DNA of 64,000 nt, taken from NCBI GenBank assembly GCA_014656175.1, contig BNBX01000008.1, positions 326,533 through 390,532 of the forward strand, in the 5' to 3' direction. Of the stretch, positions 37,086-45,533 are shown one piece after another. Every line of letters begins with the position of its first letter. The first letter of the stretch is position 1. The translations under genes were made by a program, and so were the position numbers. Under the pieces are notes generated by a model. That model worked only from the letters and a program-made list of their open reading frames with translations. It had not been told where the DNA came from and searched no databases. The DNA is from Streptomyces werraensis. GTDB taxonomy: Bacteria; Actinomycetota; Actinomycetes; Streptomycetales; Streptomycetaceae.

Positions 37086-38258
37086 GTGGCAGGCTCGCGT
37101 GCCCGGAGACTCTCGGCGCGCCGTGCGGAACGCCGGCGCGCCGCACGGAGGGCCACGATGGTCGCGGCGGCCTCGCTCGTGGTCGCCGCCGGCACCGTGT
37201 CCGGGGTGATCTCGGCGACGGGGGAGAGGCCGGACGTACCGGAGGCCAGGCCCGTCCCGTCCGCGTCGCCCGGTCTCGTGCCGCTGCCCGCCGTCCCGTC
37301 GGCGTCGCCCTCGGCCGCGGCGTCGCCGTCCCCCGGGCCCAGGCGGTCGAGTGCGTCGCCGTCCCCGAGCGCCAAGAAGGAGCGCGCGGTCGCCGTGTCC
37401 GCACGGCTCTACCGCCACCCCGCCTCCCGCGTGCTCGACTGGGTGCGGGAGCATCCCGGCGACCCGCGCCGGCCGCTCATCGAGTCGCGCATCGCCGACC
37501 AGCCGGCGGCCGTCTGGTTCGCGGACTGGTCGCCGGACACCGTCACCGCGCGGGTGAGGGCGGTGACGTCCGGCGGGGCCGCCGCGGGGCGGGTGCCCGT
37601 CGTCGTGCCGTACGCCATTCCCGGGCGGGACTGCGGCGGGCACTCCGAGGGCGGCGCGCCGGATCTCGACGCCTACGACGACTGGATCGACCGGTTCGCC
37701 GCCGGGCTCGGCAGCGGGGAGGTCGTGGTGATCCTGGAGCCCGACTCGGTCGCACAGGCCGACTGTCTGTCCGCCGGACAGCGGGCCGAGCGGTTCGCCT
37801 CGCTCGCCCGCGCCGGACGCGTGTTCAAGGACGCCAACCCCCGCGCCCGCGTCTACTACGACGCCGGGCACTCCGGCTGGCACCCGCCCGTCGAGCAGGC
37901 GGACCTGCTGCGCAGGGCGGGGGCCGCCTCGCCCGCGTCGTCGGACGGCGTCTTCAGCAACGTGTCCAACTTCCATGGCACCGCCGACGAGATCGCCTAC
38001 GACCGCGCCGTGCTGGACGCCCTCGGCGGGACGGGCCTCGGCGCGGTGATCGACACCAGCCGCAACGGCAACGGCGCCCCCGCCGACGGCGCCTGGTGCG
38101 ACCCCGCGGGCCGCAAGCTGGGCCGGGCGCCGACGCTCAGCACCGGCGAGACCCGGATCGACGCCTACCTGTGGGTGAAGCTCCCCGGTGAGTCGGACGG
38201 CTGCAAGGGCGCGCCGGGGACCTTCAGCCCGTCGTACGCCTACGACTTGGCGCGCTGA
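37086..38258 (+). CDS. Secreted glycoside hydrolase family 6 (cellulase type)
   Basis: GH6 enzymes cut beta-1,4-glucan with inversion. The product has a very basic start, a hydrophobic segment (about 24-46) that serves as signal or anchor, a Ser/Pro linker (50-100), then the catalytic domain. The acid is D182 in YAIPGRDCGGHSEGG; D220 lies in VILEPDSVAQ; YYDAGHSGWHP, DTSRNGNG and WVKLPGESDG complete the signature. No carbohydrate-binding module is present. I chose the GTG at 37086, with GGGGGA eight bases upstream; a GTG at 37017 would be seven bases after TAGTCT and could be leaderless. It overlaps the convergent permease by 19 bp. Confidence 0.88.
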   Translation: MAGSRARRLSARRAERRRAARRATMVAAASLVVAAGTVSGVISATGERPDVPEARPVPSASPGLVPLPAVPSASPSAAASPSPGPRRSSASPSPSAKKERAVAVSARLYRHPASRVLDWVREHPGDPRRPLIESRIADQPAAVWFADWSPDTVTARVRAVTSGGAAAGRVPVVVPYAIPGRDCGGHSEGGAPDLDAYDDWIDRFAAGLGSGEVVVILEPDSVAQADCLSAGQRAERFASLARAGRVFKDANPRARVYYDAGHSGWHPPVEQADLLRRAGAASPASSDGVFSNVSNFHGTADEIAYDRAVLDALGGTGLGAVIDTSRNGNGAPADGAWCDPAGRKLGRAPTLSTGETRIDAYLWVKLPGESDGCKGAPGTFSPSYAYDLAR

Positions 38259-39643
38259 TCCTCCTCCGAGCCGCCCGTGTCGTAGGAGGAGGTGCCCTCG
38301 TCGAGCAGCGGCGTCTGCGTCTTGAGGTGGGCGGGGGCGAAGGCGCGCAGGGCGTGGTAGCCCGTGATGACGACGACCGTGCCGAGGGCGATGCCGCTGA
38401 GCGAGAAGGTGTCGGTGAACTCCATGGAGACGTTGCCGACGCCGATGATGATGCCCGCCGCGGCCGGCACCAGGTTCAACGGATTGCGCAGGTCCACCTT
38501 GGCGTTGAGCCAGATCTGGGCTCCGAGCAGGCCGATCATGCCGTACAGGATGACGGTGATGCCGCCCAGCACACCGCCGGGGACGGCCGCCACGACCGCG
38601 CCGAACTTGGGGCACAGGCCGAACAGCAGGGCGAAGCCGGCGGCGGCCCAGTAGGCGGCGGTGGAATAGACGCGGGTCGCGGCCATCACGCCGATGTTCT
38701 CGGAGTAGGTGGTGTTGGGCGGGCCGCCGACCGCGGTGGACAGCATGGACCCGACGCCGTCGGCGGAGATGGCCGTGCCGAGCTTGTCGTCCAGGTTGTC
38801 GCCGGTCATCTCGCCGACCGCCTTCACATGGCCCGCGTTCTCGGCGATCAGCGCGATGACCACCGGCAGGGCGACCAGGATCGCCGACCACTCGAAGGAC
38901 GGCCCGTGGAAGTCCGGCAGGCCGATCCAGTCCGCCTGGCCCACGCCGGACAGGTCCAGACGCCAGTGGTCGGTCACCTTGCCGCTCGCGTCGGCCGAGT
39001 GGATCTGCCCGAAGATCCGGTCCTGCGCCCAGGACAGCGCGTATCCGAAGATCAGGCCGAGGAAGATCGCGATGCGGGACCAGAAGCCGCGCAGGCACAC
39101 CACGGCCAGGCCGGTGAACAGCATCACGAACAGGGCGGTCCACTGGTCCTGCGGCCAGTACGTCGAGGCGGTCACCGGCGCCAGGTTGAAGCCGATCAGC
39201 ATGACCACCGCACCGGTCACCACGGGCGGCATCGCCGCGTGGATGATCCGCGCGCCGAACCTCCGCACCGCGAGGCCCACCAGGAACAGCGCGCCGCCCA
39301 CCACGAACACCGCGCCCGTCACCGTGGCGCTGGAACCGCCGTCCGCCCGGATCACCGCGGCGACGCCCACGAACGAGAGCGAGCAGCCCAGGTAGCTCGG
39401 CACCCGGCCGCGGGTGGCCAGCAGGAAGACCATGGTGGCGACGCCCGACATCATGATCGCCAGGTTGGGGTCCAGGCCCATGAGGACGGGCGCCACGAAC
39501 GACGCGCCGAACATGGCGACCACGTGCTGGGCGCCCAGGCCCGCCGTGCGCGGCCAGGAGAGGCGCTCGTCGGGACGGACCACCGCCCCGGGTGCCGGAG
39601 TGCGTCCGTCTCCGTGCAGTTTCCAGCGGACGCCGAGATCCAT
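38240..39643 (-). CDS. NCS2-family uracil/xanthine-type permease
   Basis: A 467-residue integral membrane protein with about 12-14 helices. The family signatures are QHVVAMFGASFVAPVLMG near the N-terminus, VIALIAENAGHVKAVGEMTG (helix 8 substrate site with the conserved Glu) and VGGPPNTTYSENIGVMAATR (helix 10). These fit uracil or xanthine proton symporters. The pyrimidine operon is far away, and no specific regulator is adjacent. The ATG gives MDLGVRWKLHG; longer in-frame extension upstream is not conserved-looking. Its stop lies inside the GH6 gene on the other strand. Confidence 0.9.
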   Translation of the reverse strand: MDLGVRWKLHGDGRTPAPGAVVRPDERLSWPRTAGLGAQHVVAMFGASFVAPVLMGLDPNLAIMMSGVATMVFLLATRGRVPSYLGCSLSFVGVAAVIRADGGSSATVTGAVFVVGGALFLVGLAVRRFGARIIHAAMPPVVTGAVVMLIGFNLAPVTASTYWPQDQWTALFVMLFTGLAVVCLRGFWSRIAIFLGLIFGYALSWAQDRIFGQIHSADASGKVTDHWRLDLSGVGQADWIGLPDFHGPSFEWSAILVALPVVIALIAENAGHVKAVGEMTGDNLDDKLGTAISADGVGSMLSTAVGGPPNTTYSENIGVMAATRVYSTAAYWAAAGFALLFGLCPKFGAVVAAVPGGVLGGITVILYGMIGLLGAQIWLNAKVDLRNPLNLVPAAAGIIIGVGNVSMEFTDTFSLSGIALGTVVVITGYHALRAFAPAHLKTQTPLLDEGTSSYDTGGSEEDQRAKS

Positions 39644-39817
39644 GGGTTGTCGCTTTCGTCGTGCGGCCAGCGTGTCCGCACCATTGTGCGGCCCGGAAAG
39701 GAGTGGTTCGCACAGGTGGGCGGGCACGCGGGCGCTCCTGAGCGTCCGCTTAGGATGAGGGCACGCCGTTGATCGCTGCACACGGCACCGATCCCGTACG
39801 TCCCAGGAGCACCGCCC

Positions 39818-40276
39818 GTGACCGCCGAAGCCCCGCCCGCGCCCGCCCTCTCCTACGGCCGGCTGATCCCCGTGACCGTCCACTTCGACGACCTCGACGC
39901 GCTGGGGCTGCTGCACAACGCCCGCTACCCACTGCTCGTCGAGCGCGCCTGGGCCGAGCTGTGGCAGGCCAACGGCATCACCTTCGACGGCGACTGGGCG
40001 GCCGCCGGCGACGCCTGCAACGCGGTCAAGGAACTCCGCCTCACCTACGAGGCCCCGGTCACCCGGCCCGGCCCCTACGCCGTCCACCTGTGGCTCGACC
40101 GGCTCGGCACGACCGGGCTCACCTACGGCTTCCGGTTCTGCTCGGCGGACGGCGCGGTGACGTACGCCCGGGGCAGCCGGGTACTGGTCCGGCTCGACGC
40201 CACGACCCTGCGCCCGGCGCCCTGGAGCGAAGAGTTCAGGGACGCCGCTCGGGAACTGCTGCGTCCGGACGCGTGA
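39818..40276 (+). CDS. Hotdog-fold acyl-CoA thioesterase
   Basis: The 152-residue protein has the 4-hydroxybenzoyl-CoA thioesterase-like hotdog fold. The active-site segment is HFDDLDALGLLHNARYPLLV, in which the first Asp after HFDD is the usual nucleophile/base position. Other strands: LTYEAPVTRPGPYAVHLWL and GLTYGFRFCSADG. Substrate unknown. GTG start with CAGGAG nine bases upstream. Its last 41 bp overlap the convergent MFS gene. Confidence 0.85.
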   Translation: MTAEAPPAPALSYGRLIPVTVHFDDLDALGLLHNARYPLLVERAWAELWQANGITFDGDWAAAGDACNAVKELRLTYEAPVTRPGPYAVHLWLDRLGTTGLTYGFRFCSADGAVTYARGSRVLVRLDATTLRPAPWSEEFRDAARELLRPDA

Positions 40277-41441
40277 CCTTCACCCGGTCGCCCGCGCGCA
40301 GCACCCCGGCGAAGCCGGCGATGCCGCATGTCAGCAGAGTCACCAGTACGAACGACACCATCAGGCTGGTCGCCTGGGCCAGCATGCCGATCGCGCTCGG
40401 GGCGACCAGCCCCGAGGTGTAGGTGATGGTCGCCACGCCCGCGATGGCCAGGCTGGGGTTGGAGCCGCTGCGGCCGGCGGCGGCGAAGCAGAGCGGGACG
40501 ACCACCGCGATGCCCAGCCCCATCAGCGCGAATCCGGCCATCGCGACGGCCGGGTGGCCGGCGAACACGATCAGCAGGCCGCCGAGCAGGGCGATCACTC
40601 CGCTCGCGCGGACCGTGCGCACCGCGCCGTAGCGGTCCACCACCCGGTCGCCCGCGATACGGGCGACCGCCATGGTGAGGGTGAAGCCGGTGGTGCAGGC
40701 CGCCGCGAGACCCGCGGACGTCTCCAGCCGGTCGCGCAGATAGACGGCCGACCAGTCCAGGCTCGCCCCCTCGGCGAACACCGCGCAGAAGCCGATCGCG
40801 CCGATCAGGAGCGCCGAGCGCGGTGGCAGCGCGAACCGTGGCGGCGGATCCTCGTCCTCGGCCGGCTGGAGGTCGAGCACCCAGGCGCAGGCCGCGAAGC
40901 CCACGACCGTCAGCACCGCGGCGGCCAGCGCGTGGTGCAGCCGGGCGTCCGAGCCGAGGTGCGCGGCGAGCGTGCCGGCCGCCGAGCCGACGACCGCGCC
41001 GACGCTCCACATGCCGTGCAGGCCCGACATGATCGACCGGTCGAGACGGTTCTCCACCTCGACGCCGAGGGCGTTCATCGCCACGTCCGACATGCCCGCC
41101 GTGGCGCCGTAGACGAACAGGGCCAGACAGAGGGTGAGCAGGTTGGGGGCGAGGGACGGCAGGACGAGCGCGAGCGTCCACAGGGCGAGCAGGCCGCGCA
41201 GCGCGTTGCGGGCGCCGAAACGGTGCGAGATGCCGCCCGCGAGCGGCATCGCCAGGGACGCGCCCAGGGCGGGGAAGGCGAGCGCCAGGCCCAGCTGACC
41301 CGCGCTGACCCCCGCGTGGTCCTGGATCCAGGGGACCCGGGTCGCGAACGACCCGGTGACCGCGCCGTGCACGGCGAACACCGCGGCCACGGCGTACCGT
41401 GCCCGCTTCACCTCGCGTGGCGTGTGAACCACTGCACTCAT
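40236..41441 (-). CDS. MFS transporter divergent from ROK regulator
   Basis: A 401-residue protein with about twelve membrane helices (MFS). It begins MSAVVHTPREVKRARYAVAA, and loop 2-3 reads GGISHRFGARNALRG. Helix content and the pairing with a ROK repressor resemble Streptomyces MFS-ROK pairs thought to export sugars or drugs; no substrate is evident. ATG start with GGGAGGGG upstream. Divergent promoter region (41442-41592) holds a short inverted repeat that is a likely ROK operator. Confidence 0.87.
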   Translation of the reverse strand: MSAVVHTPREVKRARYAVAAVFAVHGAVTGSFATRVPWIQDHAGVSAGQLGLALAFPALGASLAMPLAGGISHRFGARNALRGLLALWTLALVLPSLAPNLLTLCLALFVYGATAGMSDVAMNALGVEVENRLDRSIMSGLHGMWSVGAVVGSAAGTLAAHLGSDARLHHALAAAVLTVVGFAACAWVLDLQPAEDEDPPPRFALPPRSALLIGAIGFCAVFAEGASLDWSAVYLRDRLETSAGLAAACTTGFTLTMAVARIAGDRVVDRYGAVRTVRASGVIALLGGLLIVFAGHPAVAMAGFALMGLGIAVVVPLCFAAAGRSGSNPSLAIAGVATITYTSGLVAPSAIGMLAQATSLMVSFVLVTLLTCGIAGFAGVLRAGDRVKVTRPDAAVPERRP

Positions 41442-41509
41442 CGACCCGCCCCTCCCTGATCCACCGCTGTCGTGACCGCGTTCCTTCAGTCGCGCGCCGC
41501 CGTAAACTA

Positions 41510-41526
41510 TCAGGAACCCTGCCTGA
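41510..41526. promoter_or_regulatory. Probable ROK repressor operator
   Basis: TCAGG-aaccctg-CCTGA is an inverted repeat in the divergent MFS-ROK promoter region, within an AT-richer stretch (TAAACTATCAGG to CCTGAAAGAAACG). Confidence 0.5.
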
Positions 41527-41592
41527 AAGAAACGGGGTATCCCGGGACACGGCACCCGCCGGCCGGGTCCGCCGATCTGGAAGGATCCCGGC

Positions 41593-42780
41593 ATGGCCGC
41601 ATCCCCGCGCACCGCCCGAGCCATCAACGACAGGCTCGCCCTGCGCCTGCTCCAGCAGGAGGGTCCGCTGACCGCGGGACAGCTGAAGGAGCTCACCGGA
41701 CTGTCCCGCCCCACCGTCGCCGACCTGGTCGAACGCCTCACCGCCGCCGGTCTGATCGAGGTCGCAGGCGAGGCCCGCGGTCGGCGGAGGGGCCCCAACG
41801 CCAAGCTCTACGGCATCGTCGCCGGCCGCGCGCACCTCGCCGCCCTGGACGTGCGCACCGAGGGTGTCGCCCTGGCCGTGTCCGACCTCGTCGGCGGGGT
41901 GCTGGCCGAGGCCTCCCTGCCCATCGCCGACGACACCGGCACCGGCCCCGCGGTCGAGCAGGCCGTCGCCCTGGTCGAGCGGACGGCCAAGGAGGCGGGC
42001 GCCGACCGGCTGCACACGGTGGGCATCGGCGCGCCCGGCCTCATCGACCCCGCGACCGGCGAACTCCGTGACTCCACCGGCCTGCCGGAGTGGCACCGAC
42101 GCCTGGTGGCCGCCCTCCAGGAACGGCTGCCCGAGGCCCGGGTCAGCGTGGAGAACGAGACCAACCTCGCCGCGCTCGCCGAGCAGCGCGACGGGGCCGC
42201 CCGTGACCGGGACACCTTCGTGCTGCTGTGGCTGGGCCACGGCACCGGCGCCGCCGTGATCCTCGACGGCGCGCTGCGCCGGGGCGCCTCCGGCGGCACC
42301 GGCGAGATCGGCTTCCTCCCCGTCCCGGGCACCCGGGGCCTGCCCTCGGCCACCGACTGCGCGGGCGGCTTCCACTCCCTGGCGGGCGCGGCGGCGGTCG
42401 CGTCCCTCGCGAGGGAGTGCGGGGTCGTACCGGAGCCCGGGGCGGACCCGGAGGCGGCGGGCGCGGTACGGGCGGCCGTCTCCGCACCACGGAGCGCGGC
42501 GCACACGCGCTTCCTGGACACCCTGGCCGACCGTGTCGCGGTGGGCGTCGCCTCCGTGGTCGCGCTGCTGGACCCCGGGTGCGTGGTCCTGGGCGGCGAG
42601 ATCGGCCAGGCGGGCGGCGAGGCCCTGGTGGCCCGCGTGCACGACCGGCTGACCGTGATGTCCCCGCTCCCCGTGGACGTGCGCCCCAGCACCCTGGGCG
42701 GCGGAGCGGTCCTGCGCGGAGCGCTGCTGACGGCCCGCGACCACGCCCAGGACGAACTGTTCGGGATGCCGGGGCACTGA
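41593..42780 (+). CDS. ROK-family transcriptional repressor
   Basis: ROK repressors combine an N-terminal winged HTH with a sugar-kinase-like domain. Here the HTH is LLQQEGPLTAGQLKELTGLS and RPTVADLVERLTAAGLI (about 19-56). The kinase-like part has GIGAPGLIDPATG, ENETNLAALAE and GHGTGAAVILDG. The zinc site usual in ROK proteins (CxCGxxGCxE) is reduced to a single cysteine (ATDCAGGFHSL), so a different ligand geometry is likely. Length 395. It probably represses the divergent MFS gene and itself. Confidence 0.88.
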   Translation: MAASPRTARAINDRLALRLLQQEGPLTAGQLKELTGLSRPTVADLVERLTAAGLIEVAGEARGRRRGPNAKLYGIVAGRAHLAALDVRTEGVALAVSDLVGGVLAEASLPIADDTGTGPAVEQAVALVERTAKEAGADRLHTVGIGAPGLIDPATGELRDSTGLPEWHRRLVAALQERLPEARVSVENETNLAALAEQRDGAARDRDTFVLLWLGHGTGAAVILDGALRRGASGGTGEIGFLPVPGTRGLPSATDCAGGFHSLAGAAAVASLARECGVVPEPGADPEAAGAVRAAVSAPRSAAHTRFLDTLADRVAVGVASVVALLDPGCVVLGGEIGQAGGEALVARVHDRLTVMSPLPVDVRPSTLGGGAVLRGALLTARDHAQDELFGMPGH

Positions 42781-42832
42781 GAAGGGCGCCCGGCGGGCCG
42801 GACCGCCTCGCCCGGCGCCTCGGGGTGTACGC

Positions 42833-43591
42833 CTACCGCCGGCCCCCCTTCCCCGCGAACCGCTCCGCGAGGAATTCCTCGAACGTCCGCGTGCCGACCG
42901 CCCGTTCCGGGGCGAGATGGCCCCCCGCTCGGAACGCCTCGTACGCCGGTCCGCGGAGCGGGACCTTCACCAGTGCGCGGCGGCGGCCCGTGGCGTCCAG
43001 GTACGAACGGGCCAGGGAGTGCATCGTGCGGACCTCGGGGCCGCCCATGTCGTCCACGCGTCCGGCGGGCGCGCCCCGGGCCAGTTCGGCCAGGCGGTGC
43101 GCGACCTCCCTGACCTCCACCGGCTGGTCCTTGACCCGGGCGGGCAGCGGCATCACCGGCGACTTCGACAGGCCCTGGAACAGCCGGAACAGCAGGTCGT
43201 GGAACTGCGTGGCGCGCAGCACCGTCCAACCGGTCCCGGAGTCCTCGAACTGCCGCTCCACCGCCAGCTTGGTGCGGTAGTAGGGGAACGGCACGCGGTC
43301 GACCCCGACGATCGAGATGTAGACCAGATGCGCCACCCCGGCCCGCCGCGCCGCCGCGATCAGGTTCCGTGCGGCCTGCTCGTCGCCGCCGCGCGCCGAG
43401 GTGGCGCAGTGCACGACGGTGCCCGTGCCGTCCAGGGCGCGTTCCAGCCCGTCGTCACCCTCACGCAGGTCGACGGCGTAGGGCGGGGTGTGGCGGGTGA
43501 GCACCCGCACGTCGTGGCCGTCCGCCCGCAGCCGCGTGACGACATGCCGGCCGAGGGCTCCGGTACCGCCGGTCACCAGGATCGTGGTCAT
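42833..43591 (-). CDS. NmrA/SDR-type NAD(P)-binding protein
   Basis: The 252-residue protein is an atypical short-chain dehydrogenase of the NmrA/YtfG type. It has TILVTGGTGALGRHVV at the N-terminus (Gly-rich loop at 8-14), GTGTVVHCATSARGG and YRTKLAVERQFEDSG, where the Lys is followed by no Tyr-x3-Lys catalytic pair of classical SDRs apart from YYRTK. Substrate unknown. ATG start with GGAGGGA nine bases upstream. A chitinase-type promoter points at it from about 215 bp upstream. Confidence 0.82.
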   Translation of the reverse strand: MTTILVTGGTGALGRHVVTRLRADGHDVRVLTRHTPPYAVDLREGDDGLERALDGTGTVVHCATSARGGDEQAARNLIAAARRAGVAHLVYISIVGVDRVPFPYYRTKLAVERQFEDSGTGWTVLRATQFHDLLFRLFQGLSKSPVMPLPARVKDQPVEVREVAHRLAELARGAPAGRVDDMGGPEVRTMHSLARSYLDATGRRRALVKVPLRGPAYEAFRAGGHLAPERAVGTRTFEEFLAERFAGKGGRR

Positions 43592-44008
43592 GCTGCTCAA
43601 GTCCCTCCGGACACGGGCGCCCCGGGGTGTCGTGCGCGTGGCGCCGTACGGGGTCCAGCTTCGCCGGGCCGGGCGCCGGGCGCATCCGGGCGCCTGGTGA
43701 GGCCCGGCGGCGGGCAAGGGCCGTCGTCACCGCCGCCGGGCCGGCCGGGGAGGGGAGCGCGGCGGGACCTCCGGCCCTGCCGTCGCTCCGAGGAGGCAGC
43801 TCGGACCCTAAGAGGACTAGACCACTTCGGTCAATAGGTATGGACCAGTCGCCGGAGGCGGAGGGGGCGCCAAGGGGGCGCACGTCCGCGGCAGTTGTGC
43901 ATCGTGCGACCCTCGGTTGCCTCCGCGTCGCTCGCTGTGACCCACTCCACACACCTCACCCGCGTGGCCGAGTCACGGCCGTGGCAGACTGGGGCTGTAC
44001 CAGTAGCA
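43592..44008. other. Non-coding interval upstream of the FMN riboswitch
   Basis: Between the NmrA-like gene and the riboswitch there are 417 bp without a credible gene. The part next to the NmrA gene is GC-rich and unassigned; 43805-43847 is a promoter with chitinase-type repeats on the minus strand; the rest probably contains the ribE promoter, not clearly visible. Confidence 0.6.
43805..43847 (-). promoter_or_regulatory. Chitinase-type promoter without a chitinase
   Basis: Read on the minus strand: TGGTCCATACCT, then -35 TTGACC (43829-43834), an 18-bp spacer containing TGGTCTAGTCCT, and -10 TAGGGT (43805-43810). The chitinase promoter at 58747-58788 has the same -35, spacer length, -10 and first repeat. 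Such 12-bp direct repeats are known in Streptomyces chitinase promoters and resemble DasR sites. Confidence 0.75.
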
Positions 44009-44135
44009 GCGCACTCCGGGGTCGGTGAAAGTCCGAACCGGCGGTTACAGTCCGCGACCCGGTCGCCTCCAGCGACCGGTTGACCAGGTGAAATTCCTGG
44101 ACCGACGGTTAAAGTCCGGATGGGAGGCAGTGCGC
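44009..44135 (+). promoter_or_regulatory. FMN riboswitch (RFN element)
   Basis: The aptamer is closed by GCGCACT (44009-44015) pairing with AGTGCGC (44129-44135). Conserved RFN segments include GGGGTCGGTGAAAGTCCGAA, CCGGCGGTTACAGTCCGCGA, CAGGTGAAATTCCTG and ACCGACGGTTAAAGTCCGG, ending ATGGGAGG. FMN binding should lower expression of ribE-ribM-ribAB-ribH. About 145 nt of expression platform separates it from the ribE start; CGCCCTCAGGGCG-type hairpins occur there. Confidence 0.96.
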
Positions 44136-44280
44136 GGCGGGCGGGCATCCATGCGCGCCGCCGTACCGGTTCGCCCTCAGGGCGATCCCTGTCCGGCGTC
44201 GCCCCGGTGTCCTCACCCGTGATTCTGTCGTCATCGACAGCCCCGGAGTCCGTGCCCGAAGAGGCAGGAGGACCCGGGAA

Positions 44281-44895
44281 GTGTTCACCGGAATCGTCGA
44301 AGAGCTGGGCGAGGTCACCGCCGTCGAGACCCTCGACGACGCCTGTCGCTTCCGCCTGCGAGGCCCTGTGGTCACCCAGGGCGCGAAACACGGCGACTCC
44401 ATCGCCGTCAACGGCGTGTGCCTCACCGTCGTCGACCACGAGGGCGACGAGTTCACCGCCGACGTCATGGCGGAGACCCTGAACCGCTCCAGCCTCGGCG
44501 CCCTCGCCGTCGGCTCCCGCGTCAACCTCGAGCGGCCCACCGCCGTCGGCGACCGCCTCGGCGGCCACATCGTGCAGGGCCACGTCGACGGCACCGGCGA
44601 GATCCTCGACCGCACCCCGTCCGAGCACTGGGAGATCGTCAAGATCTCCCTCCCCGCGGAGCTCAGCCGCTACGTCGTGGAGAAGGGCTCCATCACCGTC
44701 GACGGCATCAGCCTCACCGTCGTCGACGCCGGGCGCGACCACTTCACCGTCAGCCTCATCCCCACCACCCTCGCCCTGACCACCCTCGGCATCAAGAAGC
44801 CCGGGGACCCGGTCAACCTCGAGGTGGACGTCATCGCCAAGTACGTCGAGCGCATGCTCGGCGACCGCGTCGCGGGTGAGGAGGCCACCCGGTGA
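44281..44895 (+). CDS. ribE: Riboflavin synthase alpha chain
   Basis: Riboflavin synthase dismutates two 6,7-dimethyl-8-ribityllumazines to riboflavin. The 204-residue protein shows the duplicated fold: MFTGIVEELGEV with GDSIAVNGVCLTV in the first half and HIVQGHVDGTGEI with GSITVDGISLTV in the second. GTG start with AGGAGGACCC upstream. First gene behind the FMN riboswitch; it overlaps ribM by 4 bp. Confidence 0.97.
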   Translation: MFTGIVEELGEVTAVETLDDACRFRLRGPVVTQGAKHGDSIAVNGVCLTVVDHEGDEFTADVMAETLNRSSLGALAVGSRVNLERPTAVGDRLGGHIVQGHVDGTGEILDRTPSEHWEIVKISLPAELSRYVVEKGSITVDGISLTVVDAGRDHFTVSLIPTTLALTTLGIKKPGDPVNLEVDVIAKYVERMLGDRVAGEEATR

Positions 44896-45533
44896 ACTGG
44901 CTCAACTCCGAGGCCTTCACCCTGTTCGGCCAGCACATCAAGTGGGCCGACATGATCGGCAACGTGATCGGGCTGATCGGCCTCGCCCTCGGCTGGCGCC
45001 GCTCCCTGTGGACCTGGCCCGCCCAGTTCGTCTCCGGGCTCATCCTCTTCACGGCCTTCGCCACCGCCCACCTCTCCGGCAGCGCCGGCAAGCAGGTCGT
45101 CGTCATGCTCGTCGCCGTCTGGGGCTTCCTGCAGTGGAACCGTGGCCGGCGGCAGGCCCAGGACGGCACCGTCGCCGTACGGTTCGCGACCTGGCGCGAG
45201 CGGGGCGTGCTGCTCGCCGGGGCGGCCGTCGGCACCCTCGCCGTCGGCGGCCTCTTCACCGCCTACCCGTCCCTGTCCTGGGACCCCTGGCCGGACGCCT
45301 ACATCTTCGTCGGCACGATCGTCGCGATGTACGCCCAGGCCCGCGGCATGGTCGAGTTCTGGTTCGCCTGGCTGCTCGTCGACCTCGTCGGCGTCCCGCT
45401 GAACTTCGCCAACGGCTTCGCCTTCTCCGGCTTCGTCTACGTCATCTACGGCGCGCTCGTCCTGTGGGGCATGCGCGACTGGTGGCTGCGCTCCCGTGAC
45501 GCGCGGCCCGCACTGGAAGGAGCGCCGGCATGA
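44892..45533 (+). CDS. ribM: Riboflavin transporter RibM (PnuC family)
   Basis: A 213-residue membrane protein of the PnuC family with about six to seven helices and the family-like GWRRSLWTWPAQFVSGLIL and WFAWLLVDLVGVPLN. PnuC proteins carry nicotinamide riboside, but this branch sits between ribE and ribAB under an FMN riboswitch, as does RibM of S. davawensis, shown to transport riboflavin. The GTG overlaps ribE, and its stop overlaps the ribAB ATG (ATGA). Function rests on context plus family. Confidence 0.9.
   Translation: MNWLNSEAFTLFGQHIKWADMIGNVIGLIGLALGWRRSLWTWPAQFVSGLILFTAFATAHLSGSAGKQVVVMLVAVWGFLQWNRGRRQAQDGTVAVRFATWRERGVLLAGAAVGTLAVGGLFTAYPSLSWDPWPDAYIFVGTIVAMYAQARGMVEFWFAWLLVDLVGVPLNFANGFAFSGFVYVIYGALVLWGMRDWWLRSRDARPALEGAPA

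Noticed and set aside
34526..37375. 949-codon minus-strand frame opposite davB and the DUF5995 region
   Set aside because: Antisense shadow with no recognisable domain; davB and the 36298 gene explain the region.
43461..43952. Minus-strand frame covering the orphan chitinase-type promoter
   Set aside because: It crosses the promoter elements, is Arg/Pro/Ala-rich and overlaps the NmrA-like gene in another frame.
43627..44028. Plus-strand frame entering the FMN riboswitch
   Set aside because: It ends inside the aptamer and has no Shine-Dalgarno or conserved sequence.
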